A DNA stretch of 64,000 bases from Megalonaias nervosa (lineage: Eukaryota > Mollusca > Bivalvia > Unionida > Unionidae). The position numbers were made by a program, and so were the translations under genes. The stretch lies in the NCBI GenBank assembly GCA_016617855.1, contig JAECUM010010960.1, positions 1 through 64,000 of the forward strand. Reading direction: 5' to 3'. Shown here piece by piece: positions 45,795 to 56,728 of the stretch (within the stretch, counting starts at the first letter, position 1; every line of letters starts with the position of its first letter). Below the pieces are notes generated by a model. The model was not told where the DNA came from. It saw only the letters and a program-made list of their open reading frames with translations, and did no database searches.

Positions 45795-46281
45795 ACGTTC
45801 AACATTTCCGATACGAGCAAGTGTGTTCGTGGCATACCCAACTGAAAAATATCATCGACGAGTACACAGTAAAACGAAAAACATACCGCAGACGTGTCGT
45901 TGTTACTGATATAATTGTATACTCTGCATCTGCGGTCATAACTGGAACAGTAACGGTCATCGGCGCATTATCAGCCACATACGTGATAGCACATGTGATA
46001 GGAATTGGTGTTTCAGTTGCAACAGGAATTGCTGGTAGTCTTAATATCATAGCAAAAACAAAATATCCACATGCGCGGTTGATACAATAAAGTTGCATAC
46101 GGCGACGCTAGCATACTCCAAATTATCTTCGTTGATATCATCAGGTCTCAGCGATGGAATAATATCAGATCAGGAATTCACAGAAATGATAAAGATTTAC
46201 CTCGAGGCAATGACAACGACTTCGTCGTCGTCGTCGACTGTGTCAGAATCTACGAAAACCGATAATAGACCACCGATTTAA
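45795..46281 (+). pseudogene. Putative membrane protein with EF-hand-like motif, copy B (frameshifts)
   Basis: Homologous to 3141-3676. The middle frame (45821-46090) has a hydrophobic region (VITGTVTVIGALSATYVIA), then a shift near 46085 leads to SDGIISDQEFTEM and a serine run coded by TCG repeats. The start codon is not clear. Confidence 0.5.
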
Positions 46282-46348
46282 AAAGTCGGTACATAGAATC
46301 AGGGTTTAAATAATAATAATGTCATGAACAATAACAACGTCATAGTAA

Positions 46349-47832
46349 GAATTACTACAACAGATCGTCGATAATACAACACCGTTGAAAACCACAATGA
46401 TATCAGCAACCTCAACCAATCCTGAGTTCAGCGTTAGTTTTCCAACTGCGATTCCGGCGAAGGAAATAGCACTAGCACAATTACGAGTGTATCATAGTTG
46501 GCCAAATATTAGATCAAAACCATTCGGTGAGTTGCAAGCAAATAATTCACTGGTATTTGCGTATAAAAATAAACCTGATGGAACACCAGACTGGAATGTT
46601 GTGAGTATATCTACGGGCAGTTATCAAATCGAACAGATCAACGATGAGTTCCAACGCAGAATCAAATCTATCACAGAAAAAGAATCCAAAATAGATATCA
46701 CTGTTCACGAACCAACATTATCAGCGGCGATAGATATATCAAGTCCAGATTATGCCGTCGATATATATCAGTCGTCGATCAGAACCGTATTAGGATGGCC
46801 AGAGGTACAACCACCAGCACCAGCAGCGATACCATAACCTCAACGTGGTGACTACGTTTCTGTCAAGAGAATATTTTACAACGACGCACTTCCAGAATAT
46901 CGAAAAACTTATCCATGGAGGTATACGGAATTTCTTCGGACAGGTACTGGCGAAAAACTTTATGTCTGTTGGTACAAAACTTCTTAAATTAGGAGGAACT
47001 TTGCATAATTTTGACAGTAATAGAAAGCTATTCATCAACGGAAAATTGATTAATTCATTTTCTGACGCGATTAAATCCGAACATAAACAAGCAAGCAATA
47101 AACTACGAAATTTATTTTCCAGTGTGGCACAATATTACAACGATGATACAAAGCAACAGATCATCGCAACGATACAACATCTAACTCAGGTTGCATCAGA
47201 CCTTAAGTATATCAATAAACTTATCATTGAAACAGTGATTGCAGACGGTGATGAACTCATCGATCTTAACCCCTCCTTCACGACAACACTTGAACAATTG
47301 TTTTTCAGACACTACGCGATCAGAGAAGCAGAATTACCAAAATTCATAATACCAGGATTTAACGACGATAAGTTGACAAAAACCGTCAGTGATATTATCG
47401 ATGAATATTTTCCAGCGATATTAGAATCATGGAGAAAAATAGCTCCACCGGCAAACATCCTCAAGTACAACAATGATCCATACGGTGGAGGTCGTCATAT
47501 ATCACTAGGTGTTGTTGCTATCACAGCAACGATCGCAGTCAAACTTGTATGTAATGCAATCGACGGCAGCTATCAAGTAGATCTTGAAAAATCCAGTCAG
47601 GCCTTGCAAGGATACGTTTTATACACATTTACACCTCGAGCACCCCCTGGATTTTTTTATTGTATTAGAACCCATTAATCCAGTTTGTCTGCGATGTCAT
47701 AATCCTCTATTTTCACGGATACATTTCAAACTTACTGACCAGAGCGGATACTTGCTTGATCTAAGAAGAGAATTTTTAAATATAAATCTGTATGTGCGTT
47801 CACGAGTTCGTAGAACATCAACATCATCGTAG
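46349..47832 (+). pseudogene. Minor capsid-like (penton-like) protein, copy B (lesions)
   Basis: The N-terminal frame (ISATSTNPEFSVSFPTAIPA, LAQLRVYHSWPNIRSKPFG, GSYQIEQIND) ends at TAA 46836-46838. A frameshift follows near 46970, and the long frame to 47678 matches the helical middle of copy A. A last shift near 47660 leads to FKLTDQSGYLLDLR at the jelly-roll-like end. Same order of blocks as at 1712-3178. Confidence 0.6.
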
Positions 47833-47849
47833 ATCTTCAGCGTTTGTAA

Positions 47850-48080
47850 AACGTCAAGATCAGGATTTTGTAAAATCTAAGTTCTCACAAAGAATTATTT
47901 ATGAGGTATTAAATATGTACCAACCCGTGAGAGTTTTTGTATACAACAAAGAGATACTCGAATGTGCCGTCAGAACAATCTTGACACTCCCCACACAGAA
48001 ACATTTACTGTTAATATATATAGCAACATATATATATATATATGCTATGGTTATATATATATATATATATAGCAGGCAGT

Positions 48081-48123
<43 letters not shown>

Positions 48124-48281
48124 AGGAATACGGCGATGAAAAATTTTTGTTAACACAGGAAGAGCTAAATGAACTGCAACGAGAACATATTATAACGATT
48201 GTGTGTGATCGAGATCAAATTCTGAATTATGAACATTCATGCCTTAAATTTGATAGCTTAAAAATATTATTGTCAGAATAA
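47850..48281 (+). pseudogene. Unidentified ORF interrupted by an (AT)n tract (copy B only)
   Basis: One frame (47792-48124) reads YEVLNMYQPVRVFVYNKEI and runs into (AT)n. After the tract another frame reads GDEKFLLTQEELNELQREHI, to TAA 48281. It could be one small gene split by microsatellite growth. No counterpart seen next to the minor capsid-like gene in copy A. Family unknown. Confidence 0.35.
48015..48120. repeat. (AT)n microsatellite within copy B
   Basis: Several AT tracts interrupted by short spacers. Confidence 0.95.
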
Positions 48282-48405
48282 ATATTATAACCTGATTCAG
48301 AATAAAAATAAATATTATAATCTGATTCAGAATAAAAATAAAAATAAAAATAAAAAATAAATATTACAATCCGATTCTGAATAAATATTATTATCAGAAT
48401 AAAAA
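48281..48405. repeat. Short tandem repeat (AATAAATATTATAATCTGATTCAG-like) and A-rich spacers
   Basis: Three to four imperfect units with CTGATTCAGAATAAA cores. Lies exactly at the left edge of the segment inverted relative to copy A. Confidence 0.8.
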
Positions 48406-48536
48406 AAGAAATATTGTTTTTTTTACTATAGTCAGAAACGAATTATTTCCTTGTTTCATCTTTCACTTTCACAATCCGTTACAACTTTCATTTTGTTTAA
48501 CTGTTACCACAGTCACTGGTGACAGCGCTTTCACTT

Positions 48537-48950
48537 TCACCCAATGACTTCGTCCTTGACTATGTCCCTGACTAAATCGTTGACTTTGTCAAGGGGTTTA
48601 CAATCGGACATAATCTTTCTCAACTGTCTTACACGCGTTTTCACAATCATTTTTGTTTCGTATTCGTGAGACAATTCGGATCTAATTTTCTCAATCACGT
48701 GTGCGAGTGAAACGAATTGTTCAACTTGTGTATCTTTGACGGTCACCAAGGACTGTGTCATTGACTGTTGGAGTAATTTAATGAACTGTTTCTCGGCTGG
48801 TAATGTATGTTTACCCTGGTATCTTTGTTCCTGCCGTGATTCAAAATCACAAATAATTTATTCAGGATCAAGTTTATCAGAAATTTGTATACGTTCATCA
48901 TGTAATTTTTGATTTGCAGAAATAATAGCATTAATATTTTCGTAATTCAT
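48537..48950 (-). pseudogene. Small conserved Polinton gene, copy B (one nonsense codon)
   Basis: ATG 48950, TAA at 48858-48860 in frame, then open to 48537 (about 138 codons). MNYENINAIISA at the start and IRSELSHEYETKMIV and VRQLRKIM later match copy A (182-601). Here it is opposite to the virion genes. Confidence 0.6.
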
Positions 48951-50090
48951 TATATAATAAATATTTGTTTTAAATAAAAAAAAAGTATTGCATTCCTTAA
49001 TGTTTCAAAAGGAGATAGCTTGCCCCGAGTGATGCTCATTGGTAGTATTTCCTGGGAGTATATACTTTATTTATATACAGACATCTGCTACCGTAAGCTG
49101 ATAGTGCTCATATACTATGTTACGTCCAACAGGCATTTGTATTGATCAGTGCTAATTTAAGCGCGGAAACAACCCTCAGTTAACCCCTAGATTGCCAAAC
49201 GACATTCTAGCAGGTCCAAAAGACGATACGAGCGATCCGACCTCCTAGGAATTATGATGTCTAGTCAGGCAATTAAAACAGATCGATAACATTGGATTTC
49301 ATATTATACTTGCACTATATTCAGCTAGTCCCTGCTGTCCCCTACTTATATGGAAAAATTACTTGGCGTCTGTGGAGATTCGAACATACATCAGTTTAGC
49401 TAGTCAGACGCGTTACCGATTGAGCTATTTTTGTTGATTTCCTATACACGTTTGGAACTCGTATACAAAATTGCACATAATGAGGAAACCCAAGCAGGAA
49501 ATTGCCTTCCTTGTTGCAGATATAATACCGCCGCCATGTTGAGTTCAGCCCGCCCACTGAATCAATAACATCCGGTGGTATTATGCATGTGTGAGGGTGG
49601 GTGTGTTAGGTCCCAGTTAACTATATATCTGTACACGTGTAAGAGCTGATAATTATGTCAGAAAAAAACCACGCGCGCACAGGTCTATAAACGAAGTCTG
49701 TAGTCGGTCAAATGAATGAAAAACAGAATTATTTCACGAAGGAACGCTGATTTCCCTTCCTGGGAACATGCACATACAGACATACAGAAAATCAGACACT
49801 TACAAATACATCATCGCAAAACAACTCACATTTAATTTTCTTTCCCGGGAATATGTGAATGGTACACACACACACACACACAGACATACAGAAAATCAAA
49901 ACAATCTGTTCACGCATCCATTCACTCGACCGACTGAGCTATGCAAGAGGTGTGGCCTAGAAGCCAAGTAGAGTTGCTGTTCTTTCCGTAGTACTGTTTG
50001 GTCCATGCAGAGTTATTTCCCTTGGCTAAAATTCTCTGTTTTACGATAGGTGTGTTTTCTGTCTTCATTCAGAAGTGAAACACTGAAATA
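48951..50090. other. Central non-coding segment of copy B
   Basis: No gene seen. Holds a tRNA-like sequence (49354-49434, -), a short CA microsatellite near 49863-49883 and two copies of ACAGACATACAGAAAATCA (about 49776 and 49881). Confidence 0.5.
49354..49434 (-). ncRNA. tRNA-like sequence with Pol III-type boxes (copy B)
   Basis: On - an A-box-like TAGCTCAATCGG (49416-49427), a loop sequence GTCTGACTAGCTAA like a tRNA anticodon arm, a B box GTTCGAATCTC (49375-49385) and T5 at 49354-49358, giving about 80 nt. Stem pairing is imperfect, so probably a tRNA pseudogene, SINE head or small Pol III RNA rather than a working tRNA. Confidence 0.5.
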
Positions 50091-50567
50091 TTATTCTCTG
50101 TTCATATTTATTTGAGAATGTTGATCTATTATTTTATCTGCGACATGTTTTACTGAAGCACGGTAAATATCGAAATATTTGGCAGCTGCATATATCGAAT
50201 GAAATTCTATTTCTTCGCCTGTCTCTACATTTACAGATATAACTGATTTTGCGCTATCATCATTATCACCGGTTCCTGCAAATTTACAATTCTGACTTTG
50301 TGTAATGGTCCGGAAATTATTCAAAAAATTACCGAGTTTTATGACATTGATATGATCAATCACAAGGCCGCTTTCGATTAATCCATGAAAATATTCGTAG
50401 ACAAATCTATGACAAAGATATACCTTTTTCCCAGCGCATAATATGAGATAACCATTATTATTAACAAAACAGACCGGTTATTTTAGTCGACAGTTCCTAA
50501 TTACACCATCACGAGTTGCCTCATAATTCTTGATGATGGGATGTTTCACAAATTTATTTTGCTCCAT
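50091..50567 (-). pseudogene. HNH endonuclease with NUMOD4/NUMOD1-like ends, copy B (one nonsense codon)
   Basis: ATG 50567; the N-terminal IIKNYEATRDGVIRN resembles NUMOD4. TAA at 50478-50480 breaks the frame after 29 codons. Then CHRFVYEYFHG, the HNH core VIDHINVIKLGN (H of VIDH, N of the second motif) and a C-terminal NUMOD1-like helix-turn-helix (YAAAKYFDIYRASVKHVADK). Such enzymes are homing endonucleases common in large DNA viruses and phages. Opposite in orientation to the virion genes. Related to the fragment at 1-142. Confidence 0.8.
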
Positions 50568-50679
50568 TTATATAGTAATATTATTTGTCTAAATAATTAT
50601 TATATTACTAGCGTGAAAATCGGGCGAGATAGTCTTCAGCGTTTTCATGCCAGCGACGCTGTTGCCGGCGTTATTTTTT

Positions 50680-50907
50680 TTAATCATAATATCGTTTAAG
50701 CTCTCTGTTTTTTTTACCACCACATTGCACACACAACCGAGTTTCTCCTCTAACCCCAACGCCACATTTCAAACACGGTTTTGGTCCTAGACTCCCTCTT
50801 CGCACGCTTTGCATGTGATATCCACATAATTCATTTAAGCAAGACCGATTACAAGGAGTTGTAGAGCCAATCATCAACCACATACAAATATTCTTTGTTT
50901 GAATCAT
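50680..50907 (-). CDS. Small zinc-ribbon protein (intact)
   Basis: 75 codons from ATG 50907. Cysteine pairs are arranged as PCNRSC...LCGYH, PCLKCG and RLCVQCG, consistent with two zinc sites, and the tail is basic. Small proteins of this pattern occur in Polinton-type elements beside the polymerase; function not known to me. It is divergent from, and overlaps by a few bases, the start of the polymerase gene, so the two may share a promoter region. Intact while nearly all neighbours are broken. Confidence 0.6.
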   Translation of the reverse strand: MIQTKNICMWLMIGSTTPCNRSCLNELCGYHMQSVRRGSLGPKPCLKCGVGVRGETRLCVQCGGKKNRELKRYYD

Positions 50908-53900
50908 TATATACAATTAATCCTCAATAGGGAGGAATTGGCGAGATTATCTACAATCAAGCCTTCTCAAGCTAGATTTGACCTTGACAGAATAAGCACT
51001 GAATTGTCGAGGCGAGCTCTAGTTGATTTAACGAATAAGACTCTAATCAATCGTATCCATGAAGCCAAGAGAGAATTTCGCGACGAGGGTGCAGCTCATG
51101 TGTGGTCAACATTCAGAATCATGCACGACGTTGATGCTACAATGAATGAGCAACGATCAGCAACTATTATTAATTATCTCGACAAACAAAGATATTTTTT
51201 TAGAACAAAGTTTACTGTAGCGGTAAATAACGCCGCGGTAGACCATACATGGATTATCCGTGACAAACGTGACCCTGTTCGATTACTTCACACTGGAGAT
51301 CTTGTAAAGTTAAGTAAAAATTCCAAACCAGGAATGTTGACTGGGATTGACAAACCATATTATGAACGAGATTATCCTGTGACTGCAGTTGTTTGTGCGA
51401 TATATCCGCTGGATGATAAACCTAGTGCTGATGATCTCAAACCGATGAAACTTTCGACTCTGAATTGTGTAGCTGAGGAAGTTACAGAACATTTTACAAA
51501 CGCGATGCGAGAAATGTTAAACGGATTTACGAAGTAAAAAATAAATGAATGGGCTGAGCGTGTCAAGGAACAGAGAGCTGCGATTAACAACGTTGCCGAG
51601 CTTGAAAATAAATTAAAATTTCCGACAAGGGTAAAAACAATAACCGGCGAGATTTTATACTTATCAAAATATAAATCGAAGGGACCATCGACAGAGATCA
51701 TTGATGAAAACGCGCACGCTTAGACGAACGACGTAACAATATTTCCATGAAACAGAACTGATTAATTTTATGACGGCGATATTTTTGATTTTATAAACAA
51801 AATTAGCAAAAACTATCCTGTATCTGTATGGTTGTTTCAAAGTTCCGAATGTGGAAATTATGATCAGTTTGTAAGACCTAGCGGAGACATTTATCGCACA
51901 GAATCTCTCCACGAAGAAATGAAAAATCTTGCGTCGAAATATACCGATGATGCTGAACAATTACTGAGTAATTGTTTTACCGTTCCGTCAATTGCTGCTC
52001 ACTTTGCTCAGGAGAAAAATTCATGGAGACCGACAAGATCGGAATTTCTTGAAGATGTCCAACACAGTTGTGTCGAATACGGACACGGTGGATTGTGGAA
52101 TACTAAATACGATTAAGGTCTTAGTTGATATGGTTGCATATTATCCTGGAAGTTTTCTTGGAATGGGATAGTGTGCTGAATATTTTAAGAGATTTGGACA
52201 TCCAACACACGAGATAACCAGAGTTGCGATAAATGGACCCTTACAAGATTTTGATCTAACTGGATTTGCATGCATTGAATCGTTTTCGTTCACGGAAAAT
52301 CTCCATCCGATTGTTTATATTTGGTTTGGGCGTCATTTTTCTGAAAAATGTTGGGCTCCAATAGTAGTATTACGATATATGCTTGATGCTAGAATTTTAG
52401 TATTGTTAACTGTAAGTGAAGCAATAATATCGTATCGTCCACAGAACAAGTCTGGTTACCAAAACTCCCTGCCGATGTCAGGGAAAAAACTATTCTCGAC
52501 GAAATCTTTGATTGTAATCCCGGTGAAATTGAATGTGAAAATAAATTGGCAAAGGATCTTGGCAGAAAAATAATTGATAAATTTACGCAGGGCAGTTCAT
52601 GTGATCATAAACGACATTGTTATCGACTAATCATCGATGATGCTGAACTTGATTTTATAATTTCTGATACAACAGAGAAAAGCACATTTATAAGCCGGAA
52701 TAATGCTTACTTGTCGGACGAACTAAACTAGGTACAATTGTGAGCTATATTGATGGTGACTCACCACAGTTTACTCATTTAAGATCTTCGATGTTAGCGT
52801 ATGTTTCGATAAATTTACTGTCGATGATAAATAGATTTCCTGATACCGCGATAAGAGTTGCCACAGATTCATTTTATGTGAATAAAAGTTATGCGGATTT
52901 GTTAAAGATTGGTACCGATGCATCATAGGGCGAATGGAGCGATAAAGCGATAAAAGATACTTAGTTATTCGGAATTAGCCGACGTTGTATCAAAGGATAT
53001 ATACCACAAGAATAATCAAATGTCATTATTATCATCAGAACCATCGGTATATGATCCCGTAGCTAGATATAAAACTATTTATCTTAACGGATGTGGTGGT
53101 TCTGGTAAAACAATGCGTGCAATTGAATCATTTCGGAATCTTGACATGGCTGTTTTGACACCTACACATAGACTCGCCAGAGAAATGAGCTAACGTGGAG
53201 TTAAATCTCAAACTTATCATAGTTTCTTTAGATGGTGCGGAGACGAATGGACTCCTGCACGAATGGGCGAAAAATATATTCCGAAGATCATTATTTGGGA
53301 TGAAATATGCAGTGTCCCTAGAGATGTTAAAAAAGTTTCTTGATTGGTTATTGACTCGAAACACCGCTGTAACAATGTGTGGCGATCATGGTTAACAACA
53401 CCTTTTGTTAGATCATCTCCACATGAATGGTTAAAAACGTTTGTAGATTACTATGAGGAAATAACTAATGATTACCGAGCGCTTGATCCAGAATTAAGGG
53501 AGTTTAAAAAATAATTCAGGCTGCAGCCAGATAAAATACAGTGTGAAATAATGCGTGAAGTAATTCCAGAAACTCCTATGAATGGTTTTTGGAATTTATG
53601 AAGTCCTATTGATCTGATAGTTGCAACTAGAAAGATAGTTCGCGATAGACTTCAACAACAATTATTTCTGTTACATAAAGAAAAATTTTCAAATCTACCT
53701 ATACCATTTTGTTATCGCCCAGCAGATACGCGACGACAGAATATCGATGTTGAAATTCCTGGAATCTTGACAGAGTCAAGGAAACAAAATCTTGTACTAA
53801 AAGATATTGTTTTAGTTCCTGTGAGTGCTGTTGAGAGCGCATTAATGATGGACAAAACTCCATGGACTCTAGCATATGCTATAACGATTCATTCGTCACA

Positions 53901-54372
53901 GGGATTTACTATTTCCGATAATAATATTTGGATTGTCGATGATCGTATTGAGTGGTCAAATTTATCTCGCACTGTCACGAGTCAGAAGAATATCTCAGCT
54001 GCGGAGGATTATCATAGACGTCACAGTAAATAATAATCAAACTACCGACGACACCGAAGGTGTTGGCGATGATGTAGTAAGAAAAAAAAATTTGCTGGTT
54101 ATAAGCAATGTGATAAAAAAAATAAGCAATACTTTGATCTCGATGCTGAATTTATCATGACACTAAAACAACGACAGAATAATCATTGTGCGAGCTGTAA
54201 CACAGTAATGTTGTGGCTTTTGTCTAAAGACAAGGATTCGAATAATAATTCAAGACAATTCACCGTGGATAGAATTAATAGTAGTCTTGATCACACACTC
54301 GAAAATGTGATGCTGACCTGTCTTGAATGTAATCGACGTCGGGGCGCTGGTGCACTGCATTCACAAAAGTGA
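50899..54372 (+). pseudogene. DNA polymerase B fused to SF1 helicase and C-terminal HNH domain (heavily broken)
   Basis: About 3.5 kb on + with at least ten stops or frameshifts. In order: an N-terminal region (50899-51537, open) without recognised motif; a region ending SCVEYGHGGLWN (about 52100); a polymerase motif A-like VDMVAYYPGSF (about 52123-52160); motif B-like HLRSSMLAYVS and motif C-like VATDSFYV (about 52773-52880); then Walker A GCGGSGKT (53089-53112), TPTHRLAREM, Walker B-like IIWDE (about 53287-53301), GDHG, and late SF1 motifs ITIHSSQGFT and LALSRVRR (53880-54000); last a CxxC...CxxC HNH-type zinc domain (CASC, VDRINSS, CLEC; 54157-54372). This is the organellar/viral (protein-primed) polymerase B type. 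Because broken, whether it was one polyprotein is inferred from spacing and co-orientation. It ends 12 bp inside the convergent integrase gene. Confidence 0.8.
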
Positions 54373-55348
54373 AGGCGGTGGTAATTTTGCATCCTCAGGA
54401 ATTACTTGTAATTGTTCACGTACAAATCCACGTTGAGGAGCAGTTGAATCTAGTCTGTAAATTGCAGGTCTACCCGTGGATCTTACCATGCTGGAAATTT
54501 AATATGTGGTCACATTCCAAATAGGATCAGTTGCTCTTCTTTTACCACCTTCAAGTTCACCAGCTTTATATAAATATCTTACAGTCACATTACCTAGTAC
54601 TGGTTGTTTTGAGAAAGAATAATGTAGTTGTATTGGTATATGTTTTTTTGTGATCGCATTAATGGGTTTCAATGAAATTGCAATAGTAATTTCATTATTT
54701 CATGCAGCTATCACACCTGGTAGTCTTGCAACCCATTCACCAGATCTCATGTCTTTCTGAACTTTGTTCAAGGAAATTTCCTGCGCATACTGATATCCAA
54801 ATAACCGCTCAGCAAGTGTTCGATTAAATCGTTCTACGATTGCCTGATCGCGATGAATTGCGGTATGTCCTCGTCTGATTTTGACGTTATGTTGTTTCAC
54901 CAGAGATGATACTGCACTAAGAAATTCTTTGCCAGGATCAATCCTGTAGCAATGTGGCCATCGTAGACCGCCACGCGGATAAATTCGTTCGAACGCAGAT
55001 GCAACTTCAGTTGCTGTTTTAGTTGATAGTGGCTCTGATTCTTTATACCTACATGCAACATCAACAACAGTTAACGTGTATTTGTATGCGCGCGATTGAC
55101 GTCTACAAGTTTTAATAGTATCATGTGGTAAAAACAAAATGTCTCCTTGATGAACTTCATTGGGATTGCTGACATCAAAATGCGCGTACTGAATTTTTTT
55201 TAGGTGGTGGTAGATAAATTTGCCATATTGCCTGTCGTGCTAACCAATTTGCAGCAACAGAACGTGTGACATTTGCTGCATCAGCAAGTTTGCTAATCGC
55301 TGCTCTACCCCTCCAATATCTTCTTGGGCTATAATAAATAGATTCCAT
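54361..55348 (-). pseudogene. Retroviral-type (rve) integrase, copy B (frameshift and two nonsense codons)
   Basis: ATG 55348 (MESIYYSPRRYWRGRAAISK) begins an N-terminal helical DNA-binding part. A frameshift at an A8 run on - (55194-55201) is followed by the catalytic core: Asp in LTVVDVACRY, Asp in YRIDPGKEF, Glu in AIVERFNRTLAERLF, the DDE triad complete. TGA at 54700-54702 and a TAA near 54497 interrupt the C-terminal part, which has YLYKAGELEGG and RGFVREQL, an SH3-like tail expected for Polinton integrases. The integrase joins element ends to host DNA with 6-bp duplication. Transcribed towards the polymerase gene. Confidence 0.85.
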
Positions 55349-55469
55349 TATTATGATAATAATCGGCCGGCTAATTACCGGCCCCAGCACTAGTTTACGT
55401 TTCATCGCAGATTTGTCTGGGAAGCTAGCAAGTTTTTCTCTGAGAGATTTATTTTTTTATGGAATTTAA

Positions 55470-55862
55470 CTAGCGAATCAACTTCACATCTGCAATATGT
55501 CGTTGTTGTAAATCTTTATTTTTATACGCAACATCATGAACGTGGCATGCTTGATCAATCGCATTTATTGGATACTCTCCAGGTTTTGGTTGGTCTCGTT
55601 CGTTAAGTCGGATATCAAGTCGAGTTCCAGGACCAAAAAAATTATATCCAGGAAGATGTTTTTCTCCTGGATACTTAGCCGATGGAGCTCCTGGTTATTT
55701 TCTCAGTGAAGCAGCGATATCTCCACTTGTTTTATTAGAGATAAATTTGTATTTTTTGTACCACTTTTGATACACTTACCTGTAAGTGCAAGCTTTTTAG
55801 TTTTTGTTATTATTGTTAATCCACTGGTGGGGGTGGATGCTCTGCATTGAACACAATATAAA
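55470..55862 (-). pseudogene. Phospholipase A2-like protein with N-terminal zinc ribbon, copy B (broken)
   Basis: On -: a cysteine-rich start (YCVQCRASTPTSG ... GKCIKSG), a frameshift near 55750 and a stop near 55693, then KHLPGYNFFGPGTRLDIRL and AIDQACHVHDVAYKNKD, ending at TAG 55470-55472. The glycine-rich loop (YNFFGPGT) and the HD dyad in HVHDVAY are the calcium-binding and catalytic marks of viral PLA2 domains, as in parvovirus capsid proteins, where they help breach endosomal membranes. The first codon is TTA where ATG would be expected. Upstream of and co-directed with the integrase. It may once have extended past 55470 towards 55370. Confidence 0.75.
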
Positions 55863-55892
55863 TTCGTATTATTTATTATATATTCCTACAAT

Positions 55893-56457
55893 ATGGATAT
55901 CATAGATTTCTCAGCGACACGAAAGCAACAGCCAGTCAAACATCATCCAGCTCTACCGAATTCTATCAGAGCAATTATCATATGTCCATCTGGGTCTTGT
56001 AAGACGCAATTGTTGCTTAATCTGATAATGAGATGGCTCAAGTGGGATAAGTTGTATTTAGTGACACCATCTGTAGATGATCAGCGATGCTACAATGTGC
56101 TTAAAGATTTTAATAAAAATGAAAAGTTGTTGGACGTGGACGGTAATGATATTACTGAATTTATCACCGATATTGATGATGCTCCATCTGTAGATGATCG
56201 CGATGCATATATTAATAATCTCGTAGTATACGATGATGTGATGCTGGACAAACAATCAAATCCAGCTCGGATATTTTCCCGAGGCAGACACAAAAACTCC
56301 AATGTTATATATGTTACTCAGCGATATACACAAATACCTAGTGATCAGAGATAACTGCAATCTTCTGGTTGTCTTTAGCGGAGTTGATAACCACACACCA
56401 AGAAACGTTCATCAGACTTGGTATTCAGGGAACATGGATATGATTAAATTCGTGTAG
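55893..56457 (+). pseudogene. A32-like genome packaging ATPase, copy B (one frameshift)
   Basis: ATG 55893. The P-loop reads CPSGSCKT (a Cys replaces the usual Gly of GxSGSGKT), Walker B is NLVVYDDVM (about 56218-56244), then GRHKNSNVIYVTQRY, the A32/FtsK-HerA pattern of Polintons and NCLDVs. The frame stops at 56352-56354 after one shift near 56346; the other frame carries the C-terminal LLVVFSGVDN and ends at TAG 56455-56457. The protein pumps the genome into capsids. It lies last before the right TIR. Confidence 0.85.
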
Positions 56458-56482
56458 GTCTCGATACAATTTTTGGTTTAGA

Positions 56483-56728
56483 GACCAGTTACCTTTTTTT
56501 ACACCCATGTTGGGGGAGAGGGGTATATTTGACGCACAAAAAATAACCCGATTAGAAATCTCAATGACGCTTGTATTTTTTCATTCTCCGTAGGAAGCTT
56601 TATTTCCGTCTGAAAACTTGGTCTGTCTACCATCGCTACTTTAGCGTTATTGACGCTTGTATCTTTTTACCCTCCGTAGGAAGTTTTATTTTGGTCTGGA
56701 ATTCTGGTATATTCACCCTCTCTTCTGC
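56483..56728 (-). repeat. Right TIR of copy B
   Basis: Inverse of 40479-40737 with scattered differences. Contains the same two internal AAAGCTTCCTAC-type direct repeats. Confidence 0.9.

Larger units (their letters stand above)
40479..56728 (+). mobile_element. Complete Polinton/Maverick copy B (16.25 kb)
   Basis: Bounded by terminal inverted repeats starting AGCAGCAGTGAGGG (left) and AGCAGAAGAGAGGG (right, inverted) and a TCCTTT duplication within a non-LTR element. It carries the Polinton hallmarks: major capsid protein, adenain-type protease, packaging ATPase, retroviral-type integrase and protein-primed-type DNA polymerase B. Most genes have one to many lesions, so it cannot move on its own. 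Compared with copy A it lacks the ORF1 repeat expansions and has an (AT)n tract at about 48.0-48.12 kb. Confidence 0.95.
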
